From the NCBI GenBank assembly GCA_944989445.1, contig CALYLW010000130.1, forward strand, positions 2,446,633 through 2,510,632: 64,000 bases of DNA, read 5' to 3'. Each line of letters starts with the position of its first letter. Positions within the stretch are counted from its first letter, which is position 1. The notes below the pieces were generated by a model. It made no database searches. It was not told the DNA's origin and saw only the letters and a list, made by a program, of their open reading frames with translations. The translations under genes were made by a program, and so were the position numbers. Below are positions 28,601 through 39,836 of the stretch, piece by piece. The DNA comes from Ampullaceana balthica (taxonomy: Eukaryota > Mollusca > Gastropoda > Lymnaeidae).

Positions 28601-31600
28601 TGTGATAAGAATAAGAATGGTTTGTTCCACTTGTGATAAGAATAAGAATGATTTGTTCCACTTGTGATAAGAATAAGAATGGTTTGTTCCACTTGTGATA
28701 AAAGTAAGAATGATTTGTTCCACTTGTGATAAAAGTAAGAATGATTTGTTCCACTTGTGATAAAAGTAAGAATGGTTTGTTCCACTTGTGATAAAAGTAA
28801 GAATGATTTGTTCCACTTGTGATAAAAGTAAGAATGATTTGTTCCACTTGTGATAAAAGTAAGAATGATTTGTTCCACTTGTGATAAAAGTAAGAATGGT
28901 TTGTTCCACTTGTGATAAAAGTAAGAATGGTTTGTTCCACTTGTGATAAGAATAAGAATGGTTTGTTCCACTTGTGATAAGAATAAGAATGGTTTGTTCC
29001 ACTTGTGATAAGAATAAGAATGGTTTGTTCCACTTGTGATAAGAATAAGAATGGTTTGTTCCACTTGTGATAAGAATAAGAATGGTTTGTTCCACTTGTG
29101 ATAAGAATAAGAATGATTTGTTCCACTTGTGATAAGAATAAGAATGGTTTGTTCCACTTGTGATAAAAGTAAGAATGATTTGTTCCACTTGTGATAAAAG
29201 TAAGAATGATTTGTTCCACTTGTGATAAAAGTAAGAATGGTTTGTTCCACTTGTGATAAAAGTAAGAATGATTTGTTCCACTTGTTATAAAAGTAAGAAT
29301 GATTTGTTCCACTTGTGATAAAAGTAAGAATGATTTGTTTCACTTGTGATAAAAGAAAGAATGGTTTGTTCCACTTGTGATAAGAATAAGAATGGTTTGT
29401 TCCACTTGTGATAAGAATAAGAATGGTTTGTTCCACTTGTGATAAGAATAAGAATGGTTTGTTCCACTTGTGATAAGAATAAGAATGGTTTGTTCCACTT
29501 GTGATAAGAATAAGAATGGTTTGTTCCACTTGTGATAAAAGTAAGAATGATTTGTTCCACTTGTGATAAGAATAAGAATGGTTTGTTCCACTTGTGATAA
29601 GAATAAGAATGATTTGTTCCACTTGTGATAAAAGTAAGAATGATTTGTTCCACTTGTGATAAGAATAAGAATGGTTTGTTCCACTTGTGATAAAAGTAAG
29701 AATGATTTGTTCCACTTGTGATAAAAGTAAGAATGATTTGTTCCACTTGTTATAAAAGTAAGAATAATTTGTTCCACTTGTGATAAAAGTAAGAATGGTT
29801 TGTTCCACTTGTGATAAAAGTAAGAATGATTTGTTCCACTTGTGATAAAAGTAAGAATGATTTGTTCCACTTGTGATAAAAGTAAGAATGATTTGTTCCA
29901 CTTGTGATAAAAGTAAGAATGGTTTGTTCCACTTGTGATAAGAATAAGAATGGTTTGTTCCACTTGTGATAAGAATAAGAATGGTTTGTTCCACTTGTGA
30001 TAAGAATAAGAATGGTTTGTTCCACTTGTGATAAGAATAAGAATGGTTTGTTCCACTTGTGATAAGAATAAGAATGGTTTGTTCCACTTGTGATAAGAAT
30101 AAGAATGGTTTGTTCCACTTGTGATAAGAATAAGAATGGTTTGTTCCACTTGTGATAAGAATAAGAATGGTTTGTTCCACTTGTGATAAGAATAAGAATG
30201 GTTTGTTCCACTTGTGATAAGAATAAGAATGGTTTGTTCCACTTTTGATAAGAATAAGAATGGTTTGTTCCACTTGTGATAAGAATAAGAATGGTTTGTT
30301 CCACTTGTGTTAAGAATAAGAATGGTTTGTTCCACTTGTGATAAGAATAAGAATGGTTTGTTCCACTTGTGATAAGAATAAGAATGATTTGTTCCCTTCA
30401 ATTCCAAGGAAGTTTTATTTAAATTGTTGTTTATGCTAAGGTTTCATGGTTGCTTAGCTACTAACATGGTTTTTGTTGTTTATACCAAGGTTTCATGGTT
30501 GCTTAGCTACTAACATGGTTTTTAAAAAAATAGATCTAAACAAATGTGTTTTAAAATCATGTACTCACATTGGTTTATCTTAATGTAATTATAAGCTCAT
30601 ATTTTTCAAGTTAACAAAAACAACAAAACTTCTCTTTGTCTTTTCAATAAATGCAGACCATTGAGTGCCTTATTGCACTGGCAACAGTGCTCAGAGAAAA
30701 TAAAACCTTAAGAGCTCTGAATGTCAACAGACCATTGTTGTGGACAGTCCAAGAAGAGCCCACAGATCATTTCACACGAATGATTAAAGTAATTTTTGTT
30801 AATGCTTTTTTATTGCTAATTTGTTTCATATCTTCACCATGTTTCATTTTATCATTGGTTATTATTCTTAAATAAAAATAATTCTAGTTTTTTAAAACTA
30901 TAATTTTTATAAATGAACAAGGGATCACATATTTTATTTGTTTGTTTCAACAATTATAACTCCATAATATATTAAAATAACTTTGTGTTCACAGGTGAAC
31001 AAAGGGCTTAAAGAACTTCATATGCAGAAGTTCAATATGAGAGATTTTGGAGCATGCAGATTTGCTGAAAATCTAGTGTTCAATTCTACATTGACCTACT
31101 TGAATCTTAGCTGGTAAGCCATCTGCACATGTTTTCAAGTGATTGAAATAAAAGATTTTTTAAGATCTTTTTATTGCCAATTTGAATGAATATAATTTTA
31201 CAGATAATATTTTTATATGGTTAAAATCCGTATCATTTTTTAAAAGTTATCACATAATTAGGATCAAATCAAATTTAACAAAAGATATGAAATATGTGAT
31301 TATTTTAACAATAACGGATGCAAAGGGAAGGCTCTAATATTAAAGAGGTGGACACGGTGGTCGAGCGCTCGACTGGTGTACTGATGGTCACGGGTTCAAA
31401 TCCATGTGAAGGCCAGGGGCCTAGGGCGTCCCCGAGTCACCCAGCTCTGAATGGGTGCCTATCACTAATTAGGCGGCTGGGTAATGAGTGAACCCTCATA
31501 GCCGTGGTCTGTGAACGCTGCATCACTTGCCAACAGATCATCCGTCATGGTCTGTGGACGCAATTATCTTCTGCATAGAAGGAGCGTCTGTATAGATATG

Positions 31601-34443
31601 ATAAGATGATAAAACAAAATATACCTAAATCCAGAGAAATATCCTATTACCCGTTACTAAGATTGACTATTTCAATAATTCCATTCGGTCATTTTCTATT
31701 CATATAAATATGTTTGATCTTATGAACTCAGTAACAGAATAACAAGGGATGGGATAAAGGAACTAGCCAAAGTCTTGAAGTTGAACACGCCACTCAAAGT
31801 ACTGGACCTGAGCTTCAACAGACTAGAGGATGATGGTGCCATGCACCTGGCTGAGGCTATTGGAACTTACAATACAACTTTGGAATGGTAAACCTTTCTT
31901 GTCCCAATCTTTCTTAAATTTTGTCTGTCACGATTTTTTTCTTACATTTTGTTTCCTCTACCCAATGCCTACCTTTAAAAAAGAATTTAACACATTCAGT
32001 AACTCTCAACCAAATAAATGATATCTTTTTAAATATTTTTTTTTGGGGGGGGGGATTTATGTGTGTGTGTGTTCGGGGGCACCTGGTTGCTGGAGATTGT
32101 CAGACTGATGCACCCAGAAGTTTTTATTTGGGGCTATGCCCATATAAGTGCTGCACTTTAGGGCCATAGTATAAAAAATGTTTGAGGTGCTTTTACAAGC
32201 AAATGTCAATAGAAGCCAATAATAAATTTTACATTATTATTATTAACAAATTTATATACTTTTGCATTCATTTGAGATAGCAAACAAATTCTCAAAGTTA
32301 AAATTATAATTTAAAATAAGTTATTATTGATCATTGGAAATATATATTAATAATTGTAATAAATTTTATATGAAAATTATTCCATTATATTCCATAGAGT
32401 GTTATTTTTCTCTTACTATAAAATTACTTCTTTAAATATCGTGTCAAACTTTTATTATATTGTTTTCCTTATACTTTAAACAGTTTTATGTTTTCATTGT
32501 GTGGAATTCAGGTTGTCATGATTTTTTTGTTGCATCAAATTTTAACACCAAAAATAAAACAACCCCGTAAAAACAAAGTTTTTGACTATAAATCCCTTAT
32601 ACTTATATATGAGACATAACTAAAAGTATTGATTATGTTCAAACGCGACAAACATTTACAGACTGAAACCGAAATTATCTCCCCTGGCTTTAAAACTGGG
32701 GGAAGGGGGAGGGGGTGTGGACATGGACGGGTGGCGTCAACGTGTTAACTCAACTCCTGGTGTAAACCACCTGGTTAAAACACGAGATGTGTTCACCGAT
32801 GGCTGGCGTGAAGTCAAGTGACCCGTAAAATGTAAACAATAGCGACCGCTACATATAGTTTATATAGATAAACTAAAAATGCATTAATTTAATAACTGTA
32901 TGTTCGATCGATCTGAATTTTTGATGCGATGCATTGTTAGGTGACAGGAGCCTATGTGTCAAATTTCAGCTCGATGGCATCACAGGAAGTGGGTCATTTT
33001 TTACTTTTGTTTTTCCGCCCGCCCGACGACGAACGACAGACAGAGAGACAGAGAGAGACGGCGGTGAAGTTAATATAAGGGATTTAAAAACCTATGCTAT
33101 GAATTTAGTTCTCCCTGCTTAATAAGAATAATATTTTTTTTAAAAACTATTCTATAAATATATTTATTATTACATGTAATATTATTATAGGTTCTGAAGC
33201 CTGTAGTCTGCCTCAAAGTTTCCTTACAAAGTGATGCATGTCATAATTAGTATCAAGAGAGATAATAATTAATTTATTAATGTCTTGTGTGTTTGTTACT
33301 AAAATCAGTTTGAAATAACTTCATTACACATTAGCATATCTAGTTATTATTTTACAATAGCTGACTTATTTAAAATGTATCTTTTTAGCTTAAACATTGT
33401 TTCCAACAAGATTGGTCCTAAAGGCTTATGCAGCATAGCTGACTGCTTGAACTACAACTCAACACTCACGTCTCTATTCATATGGGGCAATGAGTTTGAT
33501 GATTCTGTTTGCATGGTTAGTCAACTTCTGTATTGGTAAATAAACATCTTGGTCCAAGTTGTTTAAAATGTTAGGATTATATGTCCATGGTCAGTAAATT
33601 TCAGTATTGATAAACAAGCATCTTGGCCAAAGTAGTTCAAAATGTTAGGATTATTTGTCCATGGTCAGTGAATTTGAGTATTGATAAACAAGTACAACCG
33701 TCTTGGCCAAAGTAGTTCAAAATGTTAGGATTATATCTACATGGTCAGTGCATGTTTCATATGAAACTCCTTTGACCCAATGATTACACATATTATGATT
33801 ATTGTTTTGCATGTTCAGTGCAGGTTTAAAATTTTTTAAAACTATTTACGCTTAGCATATTTTTAGTTCCTTTTGTTTTCTATTAACAAGCACCATTGGT
33901 CAAAAAAGTTAACATGATTACAAACATTAAGATATTCTACTGGTATGAAAATTTTATGCATTTTATTTGAAAAATATTTTAAAAGTGCTGTGATGATTAG
34001 TGCAGGTTCAGCAGACGTTAAGTATATTTAATGAACACCTCTGTTCCAGGTTATATAAATTAAACTTTTGTAATACATTTGGAATCTTCTGTAGATATTT
34101 AATTAACACCTCTGTGTCCAGATATTATATATTAAACTTTTGTATAACATTTGGAATCTTCGGGAGATATTTAATTCATTTTATCTTTTCCTTTTCTGTA
34201 CAGGCGTTTGCTGAGCACCTTCACAGTGAGAGACTGCAGGAACAGAACTGCGACATTCACACGTACGTTGTTGATGGAAAAGTTTACCTCAGCCAGACGG
34301 GCTACATCCTGAGGCGCCACTACTACTACGCCCCGATCTTTGGGGATGATGTTCCAGAGTGGCAGATAAGGGGACAGCATCCGAAGAGGGCAGATCACAG
34401 CGTTGTCATCATTAATCAAGAAGAGGAGGGCTGTTCCATGTGA
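22687..34443 (+). CDS. LRRC34: LRRC34-like leucine-rich-repeat protein (spliced)
   Basis: Predicted soluble protein of RI-type leucine-rich repeats, best fitting LRRC34; the vertebrate protein is linked to germ and stem cells, while its role here is unknown. Coding exons: 22687-22826, 25260-25449, 26254-26337, 26844-26972, 30657-30788, 30995-31113, 31732-31887, 33389-33515, 34204-34443, all GT-AG with matching phases, total 438 residues. One exon is exactly 84 nt (28 codons), one LRR unit. Visible repeats include VRSIDLRYNTVTDKGA, LKVLRLNGNKIGNKGG, LTYLNLSCNRITRDGI, LKVLDLSFNRLEDDGA and LNIVSNKIGPKG. The C-terminal tail (DGKVYLSQTGYILRRHYYY) is not an LRR. Start: ATG 22687 or, eight codons later, 22711. 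Intron 4 holds the 31-bp minisatellite. No disruption was seen. The LRR class is firm; orthology is less certain. Confidence 0.82.
22856..23210 (+). repeat. Dispersed repeat family A, diverged copy in LRRC34 intron 1
   Basis: Contains GAGCTTTTGACTATAAATCCC, ACTCAAAATAAAG and TTCAATATGATTAGC, matching the front half of family A. The preceding part from about 22862 (GAGCAACAAAGCCCATCCC) may belong to the same insertion. Most of the rest of intron 1 (23211-25259) is AT-rich with no recognised feature. Confidence 0.55.
25721..25812 (+). repeat. Two-copy direct duplication in LRRC34 intron 2
   Basis: TGCCATGACACCCA followed by ATACAGAAAAACTCTGGGAC occurs at about 25721 and again at about 25768, the second with a short insertion. 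Non-coding. Confidence 0.75.
27278..30396 (-). repeat. 31-bp minisatellite, about 100 copies, in LRRC34 intron 4
   Basis: About 3.1 kb of continuous tandem units containing AAGAATGGTTTGTTCCACTT and GTGATAA, period 31 bp, filling 85% of the intron between the exons ending at 26972 and starting at 30657. Units vary mainly at two sites (GGT/GAT; AAAAGT/AGAATA). Since 31 is not a multiple of 3, three units make a 93-nt cycle; none of the minus frames meets a stop, so overlapping frames of up to 946 codons run through it. Repetition alone explains these ORFs. Rare variants recur at distances of 682, 1178 and 465 bp, all multiples of 31, showing higher-order duplication. Confidence 0.97.
30423..30525 (+). 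repeat. Two-copy direct repeat of about 51 bp
   Basis: AAGGTTTCATGGTTGCTTAG plus CTACTAACATGGTTTTT occurs twice in tandem immediately after the 31-bp minisatellite, still within intron 4. Confidence 0.85.
31348..31605 (+). repeat. tRNA-derived SINE (family C)
   Basis: The head has an A-box-like GTGGTCGAGCGCTCGA and a B box GGGTTCAAATCC, the split Pol III promoter of a tRNA-related SINE. A unique body follows, then a tail ACGCAATTATCTTCTGCATA..GAAGGAGCGTCTGTA identical in type to the tail of family D, ending in GATAAGATGATAA. A shared tail suggests mobilisation by the same LINE. It lies in the intron between exons 31113 and 31732. Confidence 0.85.
32560..33090 (+). repeat. Dispersed repeat family A, long copy
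   Basis: The longest copy of the family, with all blocks in order: TTTTTGACTATAAATCCCTT, GACATAACTAAAAGTATTGA, GCGACAAACATTTACAGACT, a GGTGGCGTCAACGTG-containing middle, TTCGATCGATCTGAA, AATTTCAGCTCGATGGCATC, and a GACAGA microsatellite. It lies in LRRC34 intron 7. Confidence 0.75.
33516..33750 (+). repeat. Tandem repeat, three units of about 75-85 bp
   Basis: Units contain GTATTGATAAACAAG, CTTGGCCAAAGTAGTTCAAA and ATGTTAGGATTAT..CCATGGTCAGT. They start directly after the donor at 33515. Non-coding. Confidence 0.8.
34022..34178 (+). repeat. Tandem repeat, two units of about 80 bp
   Basis: ATATTTAAT-AACACCTCTGT, TTAAACTTTTGTA and CATTTGGAATCTTC occur twice in a row, ending 25 nt before the last LRRC34 coding exon. 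Confidence 0.8.
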
Positions 34444-34852
34444 ATTGCTGACCGTCCATATTTTGTTTTGTGTAAGTTGTGAGTGGTATAATTATAATTT
34501 GGGTTAAGTCTGTCATAAACCACCAGAAAAAGGAACTTGAAACAAGCTTGGGATAACAGACTTTAAATATTTTCTTTTATCTGGGATTAATTTTGTCTAA
34601 CTTGATTTTTTTTATTTGTATTTTTTAATTACATATTCATACTAAAGTAATGATACAGTAAAAGAGAATGTCTTTGTCTATACAGCATTCTACTCATTCT
34701 GACAAGCGACAGGTTTAGAAGAGAAATTCTGTTTCAGTTGGTTTTACAATAACCATGGATTTGTTGATGATGAATTAATTCTAATGAATGCACTGGAGAG
34801 TTTGTTTATCTTTTCCAATGTGCTATGAGTTATATATAATAATGTAAAATTT

Positions 34853-34858
34853 AATAAA
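34853..34858 (+). promoter_or_regulatory. Candidate poly(A) signal of the LRRC34-like gene
   Basis: AATAAA 410 nt after the stop codon; another AATAAA follows near 34925. The choice cannot be made without transcripts. 34860-35570 is AT-rich non-coding DNA. Confidence 0.4.
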
Positions 34859-35573
34859 CAAACCCCCCAAAAAATGATTTTGAAGAGCATCTATTGTTCC
34901 AGTAACATTGTTATACATTGAGCAAATAAATGGCATGCACTTTCATAAATTCATCATAAGTAGGAATAGCATAATATCATTTCTTAATATCATTGATTTG
35001 GTAACATTTTATTATGTCCTCATCATTTTCCATTGAACAACAGACGCCATCAAGCTGCTTGTGATATATTCCATATTTTGTACAAATATCATCATTAAAA
35101 ATCTGGTTATTACTTTGAAAACAGGGTGTCCTTCAATTTTAAAGATTACCAATGAATTTCATGTATTCAAATTCAATGAAGAGAGGTGATTATAATCATT
35201 AAAAAAAATTATTTATCAAAATGAATCCACTTGAATGTGCAATGTGTTCTGCATGGCCTTATGGCAATTTTAAATTAATGACATTTATTTAAATGTGCAT
35301 GTGTCTTGATTTACAGTTTTGTAAAATATTTATTGAATTTTGATGGGAGGTATTGTTAAAAAATCTGTGATAAATTAAATCACTGAATAACTAGTTCTGA
35401 TTCTTTATACTCTCAAATTCTCTAAAAAGTCAATCAAGTTTATTTTGTTGTTGTCTCTTATTGGCTACTGACAAGACTGAGTACAAACAAGGTTCCCTGA
35501 ATTGGTTCCTTATTTGTTGCCACCATCATTCTGTTAATCTGTTAGTTTCGTTTTTACAAAAATGTATTCATAT

Positions 35574-35690
35574 CAATGTTCCCTCTAAGTTTAGCTGGTT
35601 AATGTGCAAACAAATTAACTTGTGTGCAAGTTAACCATTTTGTCAGTGCAAAACTTCACAACCACAAACACACACATATAATCCTTATCA
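35574..35690. mobile_element. Fragment of a CAATGTTCCCTCTAAG-type MITE
   Basis: Begins CAATGTTCCCTCTAAGTTTA, the same end as the nested element at 43737-44028. Only this end was recognised. No gene was seen from here to 36865. Confidence 0.55.
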
Positions 35691-36865
35691 AATTTGCTGC
35701 AACTGCAAGGTAACTCTAGCCTGCTGTACGGTATCTGACAGACAGTATAAAGAAAACATTGATTCAAACACTGCAAAGAAATTTTTATTTTACTGCCTTA
35801 AACTTAAAGTCCATTTCATTCCAATGACACAACTGAAAATCAATAATAATGTTTTATCATACCTCTTTTCTGTCAATAAATTGAAATCTGCTCCAGCACA
35901 GATTCAACCATCTTCCCTTTTCATGGGCTTTTTTTCTCTCTCCAAATTTCTACTAGTATTTCTATGAAAAAATCCTAATCATCATCTTAGACTCACATTT
36001 TTTAATACAATTTTTTGCTTAAAAAATAGTAAATAAATAATATTAAAAAATAATATTTTCAAAATGTTTACATATTTAACAATATTTAACTAACAAAATT
36101 AATTTATTACGAAATTTTAACAATTACAGTTTTTTTTTAAAATGTCTGGAATACAAGATGCTTGACATACCTAGATAGATATATACATGTATATAGAATA
36201 CATATAAAATAAGTACTTATATAAAATGGATTAAAAAAAAGCTTTGAAATTGTTATTAGTACTACATAGTAAACAAGCTGCCTGTGTAAAAAGCTTTCAT
36301 CTGTATTGAAATAATGATGTTTAAGAAGAGGAATGTGACACTTTATGTTCAGGACATGCTGATGTTAATTAATTGTGTTCATAATAATTTAATTTACAAT
36401 GAATATAGTTACCTGACAATGGAGAATGACTTACTTAAATCATATGCAAGACTAAATTCAGGACTGAAGATAACCTTTCAATCTTTTTCTTTCATGATAA
36501 TATTTCACATGATACTTCTCTTGGAGGCAAGTAGCCTTCATTTCTACACAGAGGCCGAGGAAACAGATAAAAGGGAATGAATTTTTACTTTTGTGTCTGG
36601 GAGTGGAGGAAGGATATAGGGAAGACCACTGATCGTGGCTGTAAAATGGATGCTCACACAAAGCAAACATTACGACAATGAATTACTTTAACTTACAGCC
36701 AGGACATTTGAATTTCAAAAATAAGAAAAATGCAAAAATCATTAAACATTTCAACAGACAAAGAAGGTGGAAAAAATGTTAGAGGTAAACATAATTTTAC
36801 TCCATGGGCTTTTAAAAATCTGGTCTATTTAACAAACATTTTAATTAGAACAGTAATTCAGTAAT

Positions 36866-38071
36866 CTAACCAAATAACCAATCACCAACTGCCCTGAAAG
36901 GTTTAGTCAATCCCAAAACTATCTTCGTCACAGCACCTTCATCGCTGGCATCTTTGATTTGTCTATATTTGTTCTCCAGTTCTTCATTTTCTCTCTGTTT
37001 TCTTCTCTTGTTTTCTTCCATTTCTTGCCTCAATGCTTCCCATCCAAGCTTTCTGCGCTCCTCTTCTAATTTTTTCTTCTCAGCATCGAGTTCTCTCAGC
37101 CGAATTTTCTCCCTTTCCATTTCTTCTTGTTTTTGAATCCACGCTCTAGTAAGTTCGATCTCATCTGTGACATTTCCTTCAACAGCTTTCACAGTGTCTG
37201 TGAGGTTCTTCAACTTCCCGGTCTTTAAGTCCTCGGTAATTACTGTGTTCAATAATCTTTGATCTCGCTCTAGAAGTTCACGCAGCGGCTGTAACTTCTT
37301 TGCCAGTTCATTCGAATCATTCAAGGCGCCTAGCTTTTGAAGAATTAGGCTGAGCTCCTCAAGGGTCTTTTGTTCAATGACTGGCAACTTTGTGTCAAGA
37401 ATGAGCCGTTTGCGCTCCTCTTTAGCTCTTTTAAAGTTCTTGTCAGTGTACCGCGCCCCATGTGTTGGCAATCTGTCTACCACAGATATCAGCTCGGCCA
37501 ACTGCTTTTCTTGCAGGGATTTATCCTTTGTCATGTTATTGAATAAAACAATTCTGTTGTCACACTCTTGCAAAAGATTTCTAATCTCCCCTTTTTGCTC
37601 ATGGCACCAATCTCGGAACGTTTTCCCTGTGCCCTCATTATCATCCTCATAGGAGTCACCGTTTGTCACAATCAGGATTCCAAACTGCTTCAAGGAATCT
37701 TCGCCAAAAATCATTTTCAAGTTTCTAATAGCTGTTTGTTCCTCTCCGGAAAACCTTTGACCATATTTGATCACGATGATGAATGCGTGAAAACCCTTTG
37801 GGTTTGAGACTATGGCATATTTTAAAGACATCACTACGAGTTCCAAGGCCTCTACGCCATCCTTACTGTTGTCACATATTCCAGGAGCATCTACCACCTT
37901 TAGGATGCGGCCGTTATAGTCGCTCACTTCATAATCTACTGTCTTGGTCACAGAAGTTGTGCTGCCGCTCGTCTTGAAAGCTTTTCGCATTAAAATTGAA
38001 TTGCCAGTTGCGCTTTTTCCATTGCCAGTTTTCCCGATCAAGAGCAAGTCAATATTCTTTGATTGGTCCAT
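36866..38071 (-). CDS. GIMAP/AIG1-type GTPase, gene 1
   Basis: Predicted GTP-binding protein of the AIG1/GIMAP family, immune-associated GTPases thought to act on cytoplasmic membranes; this family is expanded in molluscs. With the start at 38071 it has 401 residues. G1 is GKTGNGKS (13-20), a candidate G2 threonine lies in SVTK (42), G3 is DAPG (61-64), G4 TNGD (136-139), and FNN at 177-179 fits G5. Residues about 295-385 are rich in E, K and R and look like a coiled coil. Start choice: an in-frame ATG lies 18 nt upstream (38089), but a polypyrimidine tract ending CCACCAG (38079-38084) puts a likely acceptor 6 nt before 38071, so the coding exon would begin at 38077 after an untranslated exon. 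No disruption. A second paralogue sits at 53071-54294. Confidence 0.93.
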   Translation of the reverse strand: MDQSKNIDLLLIGKTGNGKSATGNSILMRKAFKTSGSTTSVTKTVDYEVSDYNGRILKVVDAPGICDNSKDGVEALELVVMSLKYAIVSNPKGFHAFIIVIKYGQRFSGEEQTAIRNLKMIFGEDSLKQFGILIVTNGDSYEDDNEGTGKTFRDWCHEQKGEIRNLLQECDNRIVLFNNMTKDKSLQEKQLAELISVVDRLPTHGARYTDKNFKRAKEERKRLILDTKLPVIEQKTLEELSLILQKLGALNDSNELAKKLQPLRELLERDQRLLNTVITEDLKTGKLKNLTDTVKAVEGNVTDEIELTRAWIQKQEEMEREKIRLRELDAEKKKLEEERRKLGWEALRQEMEENKRRKQRENEELENKYRQIKDASDEGAVTKIVLGLTKPFRAVGDWLFG

Positions 38072-38084
38072 GATGCTCTGGTGG
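38072..38084 (-). promoter_or_regulatory. Predicted splice acceptor just upstream of the GIMAP 1 start
   Basis: Minus strand reads TTATTTTGTTCCACCAG then AGCATC then ATG. The same acceptor-plus-6-nt layout is seen in GIMAP 2. Upstream untranslated exon not located. Confidence 0.55.
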
Positions 38085-39584
38085 AACAAAATAATTTAAG
38101 GTCAAGGTCATTCAAATAATCTAATCCTTTAGCATTAAATTGAAAAATTTAAAACACAAAGGAACATTACTGTAACTCGGCCCGTCCCCATTGAAAGTAA
38201 GGTGTGTGTTCCACTTGGATTATAGAATCCTAGTTTATCAAAGTTAAGAGGTCTCCCCACCCCCACACACAATCAAAGAGATGATTTTTTTTTAATTTTA
38301 ACATTTTTAAATAACAAATTTTCATTTTATTTAATGATAATGTGTGCAAATTAAAATTAGTTTAAGCATATACGGAGCAAGCAGAATAATGGCGATACAT
38401 TTAAATAGATGGTTTGACGGCATGCTGTACCAACATAATGTCTCACTCACAGTGCACAGCAAGAGGTCCACGTGAAAGGAATACAACAGGACATGTTAAA
38501 ATTTAACATTTACAAAGCCATGGGCTATAGCACACCCTAAACAAAATCTCTGAATGCTGCAACTGCAAGCTACTTGGAGGTTTGTGTCCCCTACATTTAA
38601 GTCACAGTTGATTTATTTAATTTCTTCAATATCATTATTCTGGGCCCCCTTCATTAGCTGAAGTGGTCGAATGGCCCATTAGCAGTCATGATAACAATTA
38701 AAGATAACATTTGAAATTAAAACAAATAATTTTAAAAATCGATTAACATTAACGCTTTTCATTGCTTGATTATTTCTTTTGTAAGGAAATATTTTATTGA
38801 TCTGTAATGATCTACATAAAGTTCAATAACATTAAAACTTGTAGAGTAAAGTCAATCATATTAATTTTTAGGAAAATAATTGAGGTATCATTTTAACTTG
38901 TGTAAGCATTAATTTTATGTTTTTACAAGAAAATATAACAAACCCATTTTTTTAAAAAAAAGGATTTTTATTTTTTGATCAGATGCAAACAAAGAAAAAA
39001 AAGTTTACGCTTATAAAAATTGTCATAACATTATTTTATAAAGAAAGCGAATTCATATTTTATCTTTGAATAATAAATAAAGAAAATGTAATAGCGAATT
39101 ATTTAAATATAAAATATCTTGTAAAATTAAAATACATGAAAAGAGGAACTAAATTTTTTTTTAATGCATAACTTAAAACAAGAATTAAAAAAAAATACAC
39201 ATTACATTATATTACATGTCATAACATGTTTATAATAATTTACACTAAAAGAAATATGAATGAACATAATTTAAACTTTATGATAATACACAAAACAGTC
39301 GCTTGTTTTATTAAAACACAGGTAAGTGTCACAATTGCTACTTCTGATTATTGATTTTTTTTCAGTTGATAATTTCTCCTTAACTTTGTTGAATCAGGCA
39401 CAATCTGATGTGCTGCCATGTGTTTTGTGGTGATAACATTGAAGCACTTGAAATATTATCCATTTTTTGCAATCCATCTAATGCACAAATCAACTCTTCT
39501 ATGAAATCTTTTTGAGGGTAATAGTTTGACTGATTTAGTTCTTCTATGCTAGGATTTTATTTCCTCAACTCCTGGGGAAAAAAT

Positions 39585-39836
39585 TTAACTGTTCACCCTA
39601 GAAATGTCAATAAAATGAAAGAAAAGAGTTTTCCAGTATTTCTTTGTTTTTCTTAGTAAATCTTTGGGTGTTGTATTTATAATAAGCTGTTCACCAAACA
39701 TGTAGGTATGATATGCTTTTATAAAATCTGGTTGTCTCATAAATAAAGGTCTAAAAAACGCAATCAACTTTTGTTTTTCTGTCAATAGATGAAAATCCAT
39801 TGGCTGACCTAATTTGAAGCAAGAGAGACTCTCCAC
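39585..39836 (-). pseudogene. Coding-like fragment, possibly a piggyBac-type transposase relic
   Basis: An 83-codon minus-strand ORF whose end reads KTKKYWKTLFFHFIDISRVNS, reminiscent of the W-K-FFHLLD-VN segment of piggyBac-derived proteins. The upstream part (PLFMRQPDFIKAYHTYMFGE) is not recognised. Stops lie on both sides and no terminal repeats were found. The resemblance is short and may be chance. Confidence 0.3.

Noticed and set aside
27371..30407. Very long minus-strand ORFs (up to 946 codons, 31-residue repeats)
   Set aside because: They are produced by the stop-free 31-bp minisatellite in all three frames; they lie in an intron and lack conserved non-repeat sequence.
31348..31420. 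Functional tRNA gene
   Set aside because: Only the A- and B-box-like promoter is kept; no cloverleaf could be drawn and a SINE body follows.
36954..37977. Plus-strand ORFs across the GIMAP 1 exon
   Set aside because: Shadows of the minus-strand coding exon with biased composition.
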